A DNA stretch of 64,000 nucleotides from NCBI GenBank assembly GCA_963995525.1, contig OZ023205.1, forward strand, positions 68,282,417-68,346,416, given 5' to 3'. The notes beneath the pieces were generated by a model. It was not told the origin of the DNA. It searched no databases and saw nothing but the letters and a program-made list of their open reading frames with translations. Below are positions 11,845 to 23,592 of this stretch, piece after piece. Positions within the stretch are counted from its first letter, which is position 1, and each line of letters begins with the position of its first letter. This DNA comes from Escarpia spicata (Eukaryota > Annelida > Polychaeta > Sabellida > Siboglinidae). The position numbers were made by a program, and so were the translations under genes.

Positions 11845-14800
11845 TCCAACCTTGCACTAAAGGTCCCACAATGGGTTTTTCATGATTTTGTATTTTAAGA
11901 CAATGGAGACTCAGAATCCGGAGGGTGACAAGTTGTCACCCTTGGGCGTTTTGCAGAAATGACTGGTTTCTATGGCAACCATATCTCACTTTTGGGCATA
12001 AATGAGAAACACGAATACACGCATATATTAGTAACTATGACAGATGTTATATTCATTAATGTGTCCATTTCTATGTTTTTCGACGTGATGAATTCACTGG
12101 ACACGCTATATTGATGATCTAAGGTCAAGGTCATACGTAAATGTCAAGGTCAAACCTAAAATATACACCAGTTTCATGAAATATTATGAAACGAAGCATA
12201 ATATGCCAGAATTCGTACAATTGCTGACCGAGTCCATCAGAAGCCATTCAAGACAGCTGTACTGGAGATTTGTCAAGGGCGTGGAGATCAGTGGGCTAGT
12301 GAAGTATCAGTGAGAGTAGGAGGAGCTCTCAGTGATCTGCATGAAGCTGATGCTAGATACCTCTATGACTGCAACACCAAATTTATGGCACCCAAATCGG
12401 TACAGCTTGCTTCAAGTCGTATTGAAGTTCTTGGAAAAGTTTCGAAAGACCCAGCAATGATTAAACTCATTTCTGACATAGGTGCGGATCGATCGCCCAT
12501 AAGAAATGCATCAGAAATATATACAAACTTTATCAAAGATTCGGAGGCACCGTCATGTCCAGAAGAACATTACTGGGTGCAGCATCTATGCATTTTGAAA
12601 AAAAATCATTTTTAAAGCAACAGGCATTGCAAGTATACTTGTGTTTCGTGATAAAGCCAAGGATGTCTTCAGTGTGATAAGGCATGTCCAGAGTGGAATG
12701 GATTCAACAGTGTGTTAAATAGAAACGAGGGTCACCTGGTAAGGCCAGCCGCCACATGTGTGTACACACCTTTGATCGACATGAAGCCATCTGATCCAGA
12801 CACCATGCTAACAGCTATGCTGGAGGCAGAAAGGCTTGTGAAGTCAGTCGAACAACACATCGTGGTATTCACCTGTGACCAGCAACTTTACAAAGCTGCA
12901 GTGAACATTACACGGGCATACCCAGAACGATTCAACAATTTCATTCTACGCTTGGGGGCATGCACTTCATAGTGGACTTTATTGGATGTGTCGGAGCCCT
13001 GGTGGCAGACACTGGGCTGTCTGATGTCATGGAATGTGCATTTGGAGGGGTTGCCCACATGCTGACAGGCAAGCGGTTTCCACAGAACTTCCGAGCACTG
13101 AGGATGGTGATGGAGGGACTTCTTCATAGCATGGTGCAGCAAGTTGACGAGTCAAATAGCTTAATGTATGAGCTAGAAAACAGAACTAACCAAAGCAGAA
13201 CCACGAAACTCTGTTCTACTAATGATGCTGTTTTGTCGAGAAGGAAGCAGACTGGGCACTTCACCTGCTTGCTGTGGAGTATATGATGCCCTATTTTTTG
13301 CTGCTCGTCACCCACATTATGCTTACTATGGCCTTTATTATCTGCGCTCAATTGCGGCGATGCCGACATACATCTTCGTAGTGTTCATGAATTGAGATCA
13401 TGTTACCTGGTACACTCCAAGCATATGTAATGGCATGTGGACGGACATGATGATCAAAACAACTTTCATGTGGTATGGAAAGGGACCCACTGGTATAATT
13501 GGTGTTATGCCGAAACCAAACACCGTGAAGACGTGGACTCCCAGTCTTCACACTTACAGTGTCCTGTACAAAGACATTTCTGACATGACCTACGGTAAAA
13601 AATGTCACCAACATCTTCACAATGAGGAAACGAAAGCTCGGCTGACATCAGATGATAAAGACAGATCGAAAATCAAACAGAAATTACAAAAGTCGATTGA
13701 TCCACTTGATCCTTCCACTCACCCAAATGACAACACCATCCACACTGTGAGTGGCAGAATAGCTACTGAACCTGCGGTGAATGTACATGAAGCTGTGTCA
13801 ATAGGTCAGCAGATGATGAACCAGTATGAAAGCAGTTGGCCTCTCGGGTTCCATTATACTCTTCCCAAACAAGTGCATACCATGGCAGCCATGAAACGAC
13901 ACATCAAAGTAGGCTCCACAAAGATATACGACACCAATTTGATTTATACGCGCATCATTGGTCTGCAGGCTTCTGGCAGAGAGATGGACATTGAGAAAGC
14001 TCTGAGTTAACCCCGATGCCTACTCCATTGTTCACCAACGCTGGTGAAATGAGATTAGCAACAAACAAGCCAACACTAAAGAACAAGCTAAACGTTGACG
14101 TGCCGGCAAGAACTGCACCTAAAGCTACCAGTGTGATAATCGATGGATCAGCCATACTGTGGGTAGTTCATTGGCCAACACAAGATACAGTGCAACAATC
14201 TATTGACAACTTTGTTGCATATGTTGCAAGAAAGATGAAGGACTCTGATGTGTATTTGATGTTTGACAGATACGTCGACTACAGTATCAAAGGTGTCACC
14301 CGTATAGCAAGAGTGAAAGAAGCAAGCAGACATCACCAACTCTCACGCTCGATGCTACTCCCATCACAGAAAGTTGTGTTAACTGTGACATATAACAAAG
14401 TACAACTGATCGATCTGATCGTTGAGACTCTACGGGAACAGGGAAAACAGTTAAAAACGATGCGCCATAAACTTGTGGTAACAGGAAGTGATCCGGTCCC
14501 TGTAGAAATCAACAACGGCATAATGATTGACTGGGAAGACACGAGAAACGCCCAGGAAGAGGCTGATGTGATCATCATCCACCAGATGATGTTCATTGTG
14601 GAAGCTGATGCTATGAACTGTAATATCAATGTCATTTCGGATGATACTGACGTGTTCGTACTGTTAATCCACTTCTACCAACACGGACACCTCACATGCC
14701 CTGTAACGATGGAAGCCACATCCACGGACAGGACATGCAATGACATCCAAGCAAGTGCGCACATGCACAGAAACTGTGGCTCAGTACTAGCTGTGGCATT

Positions 14801-15810
14801 ACAAAGGCTAAAACAGTGACAGTCCTTCAATCAAGCTATAAATATTCGGAACTGGGCGAGCCTACAGATCAAATTGCAGATGTAGTCAAACAATCTACAA
14901 CATTCATAGCTGCTTGCTATGGATTTGTTGAAGCCACAACTATGACCGATGTGCGCTACAAGATGTGGATATTGAAAACTGCAAGGGCAAATATTGTCTC
15001 GGCTCCAAAACTGATGTATCTGCCTCCCACCAATGAGGCCTTTCGACTAAATGCGATGAGAGCTCACTTGCAAACCTGCATCTGAAAACATGCTACCCAG
15101 GCTATTCCACCTGACGTATATCCTCTCCAATATGGATGGACAGCAGATGCAGTAAACGCAACCTTGTGACCAGTGATGCTAAAAAGCGACGCGACACCCG
15201 CTCCAGAAGACATTTTGACATTCATCAAGTGTACTTGCAACCACTATGGATCATCTAGATGCTCGTGTTCGTCGGCAATGCGTATATTCGTTTTTCTCAT
15301 TGATGCCAAGTTGTGAGGTAGCCTGCCACTTTCGTTTTGCTATAATATAATGTTAATATAGTTTTGCTGTGTTTGTACGTGCGGGCGTGTGAGTGAGTGC
15401 GTGCCTGCGTATGTGTGAGTGTGTTTTGTGTTTTCGAACTCTGTGGCATATTATGCTTCGTTTCATAATATTTCAAGAAACTGGTGTGGCATATGTTTGG
15501 TTTGACCTTGACATTTACGTCTGACCTTGACCTTAGATTGTCAATATAGTATGTCCAATGGATTCATCACATCAAAAAACATAGAAATGGACACGTTAGT
15601 GAATATAACATATGTCATAGTTACTAATATATGCATATATTCGTGTTTCTCATTTATGCCCAAAAGTGAGATATGGTTGCCATAGAAACCAGCCATTTCT
15701 GCAAAACGTCCAAAGGTGACAGCTTGTCACCCTTCGGATTCTGATTCTCCATAGTCTGAAGATACAAAATCAACAACAAACCAATGTGGGACTTTTAGTG
15801 CACGGTTACC
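11845..15810 (+). mobile_element. DNA transposon with about 360-bp terminal inverted repeats, Academ-like
   Basis: The segment at about 11,851-12,206 is repeated in inverted orientation at about 15,445-15,808. Both arms read TGCACTAAA.GTCCCACA near the outer end, GGTTTCTATGGCAACCATAT in the middle, and AAATATTATGAAACGAAGCA at the inner end. They differ by a modest number of substitutions and small indels. Between them lies one decayed gene in plus orientation, described separately. The exact termini and target duplication are uncertain, because similarity fades over the last 10-20 bp. On the left, a small hairpin (GTGGGACTTTTGG... pairing with ...CTAAAGGTCCCAC) sits at the tip. Assignment to Academ is inferred from the XPG/FEN-like nuclease; Academ proteins have been described with such a domain. 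Confidence 0.8.
12208..15290 (+). pseudogene. Transposon-encoded FEN1/XPG-like nuclease protein (decayed)
   Basis: One gene is readable through several frames. The N-terminal part (from 12,208) has SDLHEADARYLYDC. After a shift near 12,600 come YTPLIDMKPSDP (12,765-12,800) and, after another near 12,955, DVMECAFGGVAHMLTGKRFP (13,020-13,080). The frame at 14,016-14,819 has VIIDGSAILW, EEADVIIIHQM and VISDDTDVFVLL. These match the pattern of the XPG N-terminal and XPG internal nuclease regions, with acidic residues in the expected spots. Next comes the frame with STTFIAACYG (14,900) and, near 15,230-15,275, a CTC...RCSC cluster like a tesmin/TSO1-type CXC motif. The loop normally expected between XPG-I and the GKGTA-like helix appears deleted at about 14,795, together with a frameshift. 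The copy cannot make an intact protein. This architecture recurs as multicopy hypothetical proteins in cnidarians and molluscs. Confidence 0.75.
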
Positions 15811-15909
15811 TCCAACTTCCTCTGGACTAAGACGCCATGTTACTATTTTCATGTTCGATGCGTCTCGAAGTCGAATGGTGAGGCTTACATTCCGGCACGA
15901 AAGTGGATT

Positions 15910-16440
15910 AATACAGACAGTAGTATAGGCAATAGTTATCGCCGCTAATGATATATATATATATATATCCGTGTAACATTGACTTATGGTACCTACCAGT
16001 TACTATGACTCTATGCTATCATCTACTTGTGCGTCGTGTGGTTTTCTGGTCAAGTTACAAAATTATGCACTACAATGAAAGAGATGTGGACCGCCTGTAT
16101 TGGCATAATATGTGGAACATTGGAGAACGGCGTTGGGCATTATGACTATTAAATATGTATATGAAATACGTATGCAAAAATATAACTATACGTTAACAGT
16201 CTCCAGTTTTCAACAACTAAAATGAAAACAACGATTCACATTAATCACCCGGAAAAGAATGACGTAAATAATTACAAGTATTCACAGTACGGCTTGTAAT
16301 TCCGTCTCGCCGTCGTTATTTGTAAATATTTTGCCAAAAATCGTTTTTTTACCATTCGTTTGCTCAAATTGAATCAAATACAGACACTTTAAACAATAAA
16401 TAAATATAAAGTGAAGTAGGAATATTTCAGGAATAACCTT
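15910..16440. other. Gene-free AT-rich stretch
   Basis: A short (AT)n tract lies at 15,948-15,968. Nothing else was recognised. Confidence 0.5.
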
Positions 16441-16444
16441 TATT

Positions 16445-16540
16445 TGTTCAAGTCGATGTAATAATAATTTATTTCTTATATAGCGCCCATCCAAATAATT
16501 GTTCTGGGGCGCTTTACAATGATTAATGCAAATAAATAAA
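16445..16540. mobile_element. Possible SINE/LINE fragment with TATAGCGCC...GGGCGCTTTACAA signature
   Basis: TTTATTTCTTATATAGCGCC and, about 25 bp later, GGGGCGCTTTACAATG form an imperfect inverted pair of GCGC blocks that I recognise as a common retroposon motif in marine invertebrate genomes. There is too little sequence to classify it. Confidence 0.4.
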
Positions 16541-16702
16541 CAACACCATAGGATATATAGTTAAAAATACTATGCAATCATTACTACTATTACTAGATAT
16601 TAAAACAATACAATATATTAATTATGATACTAAATTAATTAAAACAAAGGTATCAATAAGTATGATCATCGATCATCGAATGTTAAAATAATTTGTGAAA
16701 AG

Positions 16703-17165
16703 ATGCGTCTTCAGTGCCACTTTAAACAGATTGACACTGATATCCTCCCAGTCATGCCTAAGAGGCGAAAAGAAGAACTACAACAATCTGCTGCAAAATG
16801 TCAACGTCTTAACACGATATTTCGACGCAGTCTCGATGACATATTGCCCGAAATGTCCACAACGACGCCAGGGTACCATGATCCGTCCACTGCCATCACA
16901 TCTGATGACACTCACAAAGATGTACCACCAGTCATAGAGTTATAGTCTTCATCGTGCTCTCGTCCGGGTGCTAGTCCGTCAAGCAGCCATGATCCGTCCA
17001 CAGCCATCACATGTGATGACACTCCCAAAAACAAAGATGTACCACCAGTCGTAGAGCACTGCCTAGGTACTGCCTTCGTCGTGCTCTTGCCCGAGTGCCC
17101 CTCCATCAAGCAGCTATGATACGTCCACTGCCATCACATCTGACAATATACCTGACGAGAGAGAT
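16703..17165 (+). repeat. Short open frame running into a roughly 115-bp repeat (3 diverged copies)
   Basis: An open frame starts at 16,703 with a basic, helical sequence containing MPKRRKEELQQSAAKCQRL, which could be an N-terminal exon of the hAT-like relic downstream. From about 16,875 it enters three diverged tandem copies (16,877, 16,988, 17,117) of a unit with ATGATCCGTCCAC.GCCATCA and GATGTACCACCAGTC. The repeat produces shadow frames on both strands. The link to the transposase is inference from position and orientation only. Confidence 0.5.
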
Positions 17166-17935
17166 CATCACCCTACATCTGGTCAAGAAACCGACAAGCC
17201 AACTTCAGGCCAGAAACCGTCAAGTTCCCATGCACCAATGTACAAAGGAATTCCTTTAAAGGCCATATCTTGTCCAAATGTTTTTTCCAGAGAACTGTAA
17301 ATATACTTGTATATGTGTGTTATTCAATGTTATCACAAATCCGAAGCCACATGTTTGCAAAAACATTGATAAATTGGTCTTAAACAGTAACCGGTCACAG
17401 TACAAACCTGGAAATGTCTGTTTTCCGGAAACATCCGAAGGTACAGATACGTGACGTCACTGTTGGAACCAGCTACACGGTCACACTGTCTACGCGGTTA
17501 AATGTTATTTCATTATAATTATATTTCAGCTGTTTTTATTATTAACATGAATATTTGATGAAGATATGTGTTGTGGGAAACAGTGGCAATTCAGGGTTTG
17601 ACTAGACATTCGGTGGACATCTTCCCCAAAGACCCAATTTGTCGGCAGAAAATGAAACATTTTGTATGTAAAGGACGGGATCCATGCTACGCCTACAGCG
17701 AATAACATCACTTGTGGTTTAGATCTGCCGATGGATTTATCTTATGAAGTGGAAGATGGGCGACAAAATACAGTTAGATGTCAATAAATCAACAGTCCTT
17801 AAAATGACTCAAAAGAAGCGTCAATATGCGAACGAGTACCACAACACCACTGGGCATTTCACCACAGCAAACTCAACAGCCAGCCGTCAGTGAGTTGCCG
17901 GAGTCTCTCGACAGGTTCATGCCTCGGACTGTATA
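17166..17935. other. Gene-free stretch between the 115-bp repeat and the MITE
   Basis: No recognisable domain was seen. It lies between two parts of the presumed hAT element and may be decayed internal sequence of it. Confidence 0.4.
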
Positions 17936-18406
17936 CGTTGTTGCGCTTACATTTATCCGGGCGTTAAATTTTATCCGGGTGATGTTTATGTGCATATGTA
18001 AGGCATAATATTTGGCACCAGTAGATCACGCAGTGATAAATAATATCCAGTAATTAAATATGTTTCGTTTGTTATCGTAATACGAGCATTATAGTTAGAG
18101 TACATAATTATAATTTGCTGTTTCAGATTTGTGACCAAGTATAAGAGTAAGTCACGTGACATGTGCGTGGGGAGGAAACTGTTTTACGACAGAAATTGTT
18201 TATGTATGTGGGAAGCACACATTTTATAATTTATGTATATATATATATATGTAATTATATATATACATATAAACATACATAACGCCCGGATAAATGAAAA
18301 CGCGACAGTCGTAGCTGGTGCTAAATACATTCCCTTAGATACGCGCACGCGCAGAAACGTCACCCGGATATCATTTAACGCCCGGATAAATGTAAGCGCG
18401 ACAACG
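17936..18406. mobile_element. 471-bp MITE with TA target duplication
   Basis: The left end starts CGTTGTTGCGCTTACATTTA and continues TCCGGGCG. The right end is its inverted copy with one mismatch in the first 28 bases. A TA dinucleotide flanks each end (17,934-17,935 and 18,407-18,408). The inverted arms extend, more diverged, for about 85-95 bp and include a second CCCGGATA block. The centre holds an (AT)n tract near 18,235-18,270. There is no coding capacity. A TA duplication points to the Tc1/mariner/pogo group, but the autonomous partner is not in this window. Confidence 0.88.
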
Positions 18407-18781
18407 TAGCACCGCACCGACACCAGGCAATCTAACACCAGCAGAAACAGCATTAATCTCTAAAATGTCATCATCACTGTCACGAAAATATATTTGATTT
18501 CTATACCCACTGGCCGCCATTTTATGAGTTGTTTACACGAGGCAGGTCACGAGCGGGGCGGCTGTCAATCAGTCAGGGCGGTCCAGGTTGACGGCTGTTT
18601 TCCACAAGTGACGTCACATAATTTCAAACCGCTGTCACTCGGCAGTTTCCGTAAGACGGCACATTTAAAGGTTCTTTTTATCTTGTACGCTCTTATGCGA
18701 TTCATAAACATATTTTCAATAGCACCATCTTAAAGTGCATACATCATTTGTTAATATGGAACACAGCACATTTTATTCCAG

Positions 18782-20760
18782 GATATGGCCTTTAACTATT
18801 GCAGCTATTGTCAGCAAATTCCCGTGCCTCGCTCATTTTCAGCAAAGTAATGTGACCGAACGCGGGCTCACATTCTATGCACAGCATGTCAGGAGTATGA
18901 GGATATGGCAAAGAAAAGTGGCACTATAGCAATCGCAAGCGGTGTCAGAGAGGACTGCAATGACAGGTTGGAAAGAATAATTGACCACATGTCCTCTGAA
19001 CCGCACAGAGCAGCAACAGACAAGAAAAAGATGGTCAAAGCATGGGAAGAAAACGCAACATCGCACCCATGGCACTGACTGCATACAACAAAACTGCCTC
19101 CGCCTGATCGTGGCCGATGCGATATCTGGCTTGTTTGGCGTCAGACCATATATTGGCCGTTATGCATGAAAATGGTGTAGATGTGGAATTTATTCCATTT
19201 ACACCTTCATATAGCGACCTATAGATACACTACAGGGATCCCAACTATTACAGGCAAATGTTGGATGTCATATACGAACTAGAGAAAGTGCATCTGTCTC
19301 AAATGTTCAGCCGATGTATAGTCAGTCTTCAGTGTGCAGATCGATGGCAGCTGTGACAGGCGACCACAAGTTAGTAAGTCGGCGGATGGCTAACAACGAT
19401 GGCAGCGAAACGACTGTGTTCGTTGTTATGCATTCGCCAGAGAAGAGCGGTGCCCCTAGACTACTTGAAGCGGTGAACAAAAACACGAAGCTGGTTGATG
19501 TCACCACTGACGGCGAGGCGGCAAACACCGGCAGACAATGTGGACTATGGCGTCTACTTGCTGACCAAATGCAGAGAGGTTTGGCAACATTTTGGTGTGC
19601 TATGCACCGGTCTGACTTAGCCATTGAGTCGGTCGTCAGCACCGTACCTGAGTTGGGAATATGGAAGTCCAATATACTGGGACTCGTACGATTCTTCCGG
19701 ACGCCGAGACGGTTGAAGATGTCAGCGCAGGCCAGGAATGTCAAACAGTTCCCCCGGCACCACAATGTCAAGTTTGCCCAGCACGAGCTGCAGCTGGTGG
19801 ATGCTTTGCTAAACAACCTAGCAGATGGCATAATGGTGTAGGCGTCAGAAAGTACCAGCGACAGAAAGGAGAAGGCTAAAGCCAACGGGTTCTTGAGAAC
19901 CTGGAACCACCAACAAACGTTTATCACCACATTGGTGGGCGACGTCCTGGAGATAGGTGAAACACTCCAGAAGAAGTTGCAAAGGAGTTATTTATTCATC
20001 AGCGATCTTCTCACTGTGACTGGTGCGGCAATCAAGAAGTTGAACCTAATGAGGGATGGACCATTCCCGGGTAAAAAGGAGGAGAAAATGAGTTGTCCAA
20101 CCGATAACACAAAAGAGGACCTAACACAACGGAAGTGTAATCACCAGTTCGTTTGTACAAACCGCCGCGACAGACGAGCATTCAGGTTGGAGGTCGTGCA
20201 AGCATCGTACGAATACCTGTCTGAACGCATACACCCGGAGCAGGAGGACGTCATCAAAGACATAAAGGCGTTAGTGATATCATGCAGTCTAAGATCATTC
20301 GCTGAGCATGGTGTGCGCGTCGTCAGGCGCCTTTTTCCAGATGAGGCATCTGACTTTGCGGACGGGGCAGCCGAGCAGGGGAAAACATGAAGACTGTGCC
20401 ATTCCTGCCTGATGGCTCTGATCTCGGTTGTAAGTTGACTGTCAGACTGCGTCAACTTCTGCCAGTCACAACAGGTGTAGTTCAGAAGGTGTTGGCATAT
20501 GTGGCTTACATGAGACCACACTCTATGCAAACCGAAAGGATCGTGAGCCACCACAACGTCGTGGTCGATAATCACCGCACCAGTATGAGAGAGGACACGA
20601 GAAACGCCCGACTCATGAATGGTGTGGACACCGCCTACTACATTAACCCGGTATCTTCAAATTCTTGGAGAAGACAAGAAGATGCTGGGCTCCAGACAGG
20701 GACATCTACGAACAGCGTGAATTCGTTAGGAAATTCACCCGCGAAACGGGACTAATCAAA
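18782..20760 (+). pseudogene. hAT-like transposase relic (KIAA1586/ZMYM-like type)
   Basis: The plus strand encodes, in several frames, the successive parts of a hAT-type protein. A zinc-finger-like region with CSYCQQ and CTACQEYEDMAKKSG lies at about 18,797-18,920. The RNase H-like core has VDVTTDGEAANTGRQCGLW (19,496-19,555) and WCAMHRSDLAIE (19,597-19,632), the latter being the C/H..DLA motif typical of this group. A further core part follows to 20,390. The C-terminal dimerisation-like region has MKTVPFLPDGSDLGCKL and MQTERIVSHHN (20,526-20,560). Stops or shifts occur near 18,850, 19,080, 19,170, 19,840 and 20,390, so it is inactive. The 20,387-20,755 frame is best preserved. Terminal inverted repeats and an 8-bp duplication were not found by eye. 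Confidence 0.8.
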
Positions 20761-21044
20761 TTGAGACAACTGGCAAACGTTCTGACTTGCAGGGTACGTC
20801 TCATGTATCTATGAAAATAAGTTTCTAGGATACAAGTGTAACATTTATTTTCATACCAAGATGCAGTCGTCACTCGTCACTGTAGGCTCCACAAATAGGT
20901 GGATGCAAAGATAACGACACATTATATTAAGCTTTCATACATGCCTAAGGGTTATGAACATAATCATTAATGTATGCGTAAACAGCCTTTAAGACACTGT
21001 CCCCCATGGAAAATTCAATAAAAAAACGTCCTTCTCTAACCCAT

Positions 21045-22080
21045 TGAGTACGCCCCCAGCGGGCACACGACGTCGGTACGACGTCGATTATTGGTTGAAT
21101 ATACATCGCGACGTCGTACAACATATATACAACGTCTTTACAACGTCGAAGAACCGACGTTGTAAGGACGTCGAAACTTGACGTTGTCACGACGTTGAAA
21201 TAACGTCGGCAACCAAATCCGACGTCGCTACAACGTCGGGTAATCAACGTTGTAAGGACGTCGAAAACTTGACGTTGCCAAGACATTGAAATAACGTTGA
21301 CAACCAGATACGACGTCATTACAACGTCGGGTAATCAACGTTGTGAAGACGTCGACACGCGACGTTATAACGACGTTGAAATCACGTCGACAACCAAATC
21401 CGACGTCTTTACAACGTCGGGTGATCGACGTTGTAAGGACGTCGAAACACGACGCTATCACGACGTTGAAATCACATCGACAACCAAACCCGACGTCTTT
21501 ACAACGTCGGGTAATCAACGTTGTGAGGACGTCGAAACATGACGTTGTCGCGACGTCGCAATCACGTCGACAACCAAACCCAACGTCTTTACAACATCGG
21601 GTAATCAACGTTGTAAGGACGTCGAAACACGACGTTATCACAGCGTTGAAATCACGTCGACAACCAAACCCGACGTCTTTACAACGTCGGGTAATCAACG
21701 TTGTCAGGACATCGAAACTTGACGTTGTCACGACGTTGAAATAACGTCGACAACCAAATCCGACGTCTTTATAACGTCAGCTCATCGACGTTGTAAGGAA
21801 GTCGAAACACGAAGTTATTATATATCACGACGTTGAAATAACGTCAACAACCAAAAATGACGTCTTGAAAACGTAAGGTCATCAGCGTTGTAAGGGCGTC
21901 GAAACTTTATTACGACGTTATCACGACGTTGTAATGACGTCGACAACCAAATCCAACGTGTCTATGTATAACTTCGGGCCATCAACGCTGTGCGGGCGTC
22001 GTTTTGACGTCGGATGTAATTAACAACTTTATAAGGACATGGACATCTGGTGCCACGACGTTTAAATCATGTCGGCAGCT
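21045..22080. repeat. 90-bp CGACGTCG-rich tandem array
   Basis: About 10-11 units of 90 bp share CCGACGTCTTTACAACGTCG, then GGGTAATCAACGTTGTAAGG and ACGTTGAAATCACGTCGACA. The units are built of smaller imperfectly palindromic ACGTCG/AACGTT blocks. Because 90 is a multiple of three, long open frames appear on both strands (21,228-21,731 minus, 21,343-21,744 plus). They are artefacts of the array. The left edge at 21,052-21,062 reads CCCCAGCGGGC; see the related block at 26 kb. Confidence 0.93.
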
Positions 22081-22460
22081 AAAACCGAAGCTTTTGTAAA
22101 CGGGGAACATGAACATATAGGCAGGGGAACAGGAGGCAGAGTTGGCAGATGCCTCCTTAGCTGGAATGTCATATGGTTGCACCCCCCCCCCCCATTAAAT
22201 GTGAACGTGAATGTTTGTATTTGTGGCGAGAGTCAATGGCGGGTGGAAATAAAAAATTTATGAGACGCTTAATGTGTCTTTTTTTCGACTGTAAAAGGTG
22301 TGTACAATTGGAGGGCATACATATATGGACCGTTTATTGTCTGGTCCCGCTTAGGTGGCGTTTTTAAAGACAGCATTTATATAATTTTCAGTACAATAAA
22401 AATGTTCAAACTGTTTATACTTAATAATTGAGTCGTCCTGTAAATCACATGCATTTTATC

Positions 22461-22672
22461 GACCAGGGGAACGAGTAATCACGTTAATTAACGTGTTAAT
22501 TCACATGTGGAACTGGGGAAACTGGTACGGTTCTAGGAGAACGAGTATTCACGTGAATTCAGGTGTTCATTCACGTGTGGAACTGGGGACACTGGTACGG
22601 TGCTAGTGGATCGACTATTCACGTGATTTCACTTGTTCATTCAAGTGTGGAACTGGGGAAACTGGTAATGGT
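22461..22672. repeat. 73-bp repeat with CACGTG-type palindromes, 3 copies
   Basis: Each unit carries TGTGGAACTGGGGAAACTGG and an imperfect palindrome of the type TTCACGTGAATTCA.GTGTTC. The three copies diverge by several bases each. Confidence 0.85.
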
Positions 22673-22679
22673 TTCGTAA

Positions 22680-23590
22680 CATTATGATTACGTTTTATAT
22701 GTATGTTCTATACACGCATTCTACAAACGTGTACCAATACGTAACAACAACGTAACGATATTGCGCTGTCGCCACGTCCGCCAGTGACCATCCAGCAACG
22801 TGTCGAAAATTGCGTTTTATATACGTTGTACACATCCGCCATGGATTGGGTTCAAACTATGGACCATGGAATGCAATCTCGTCCGTTTTTTGCAATTGGT
22901 ACAATGTTAAAAAACTCGCCCCTATACCGAATGATAACAAAAGGTTCATTAGAAAGAGATGCCCAATTAGCATCAACAACCCAATAATTATGATCACCAC
23001 AAATACACTTATATATTAATTTTGTTTCTCGAAAAACGGCAAATTGATACTTGTTATCCGACGTGAAAAATTTAAACAACCAGATTTATATAAATTTGTC
23101 CAACATATGATTTTCATGTACACGTCACCACTCTTAAGTGTATCCACCCTTTCTCCGCAAAATTATATATATATATATAGATATATCTATATATATATTA
23201 TATATATACTCTATATTAATTAATGTTATATTGTGTAGTAACATATGACAAGGCAGTGTATGTCACAAGTTATCTGCACAATGTAACATCTTTCTACTCC
23301 CCTAGCAGATAACAGAAAGGGCGGTCAGATAATATTGCTCTCAAGGTGACACACAAAGACGACTGTTATACACAGTGGAGACACACACATGGTAGTCATT
23401 TTAGAAGCTGTAGTTAAGTAGCCGTGGGATTATGAGAGCTACCCATTGGCTAGTCTGAAATGGTCAGAGCTCACCGCTTTAGGCTTGGATGTGAGGCTGA
23501 GCTGCATGGGCAATGACTGCCCTGGGCCCATTACTTCTGCTCCTGCTTACTAATGGTATTTTAATGACCCCTACACACTGCTGGATCAAC
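22680..23590. other. AT-rich gene-free stretch
   Basis: It holds an (AT)n block at about 23,163-23,215 and short open frames without family resemblance. The 3' part, 23,280-23,590, lies directly upstream of the first candidate exon of the next gene model and could hold its missing 5' exons or promoter. Confidence 0.45.
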
Positions 23591-23592
23591 AG

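Noticed and set aside
21228..21744. Long open frames on both strands
   Set aside because: They are produced by the 90-bp array; length is a multiple of three and the products are simple repeats.
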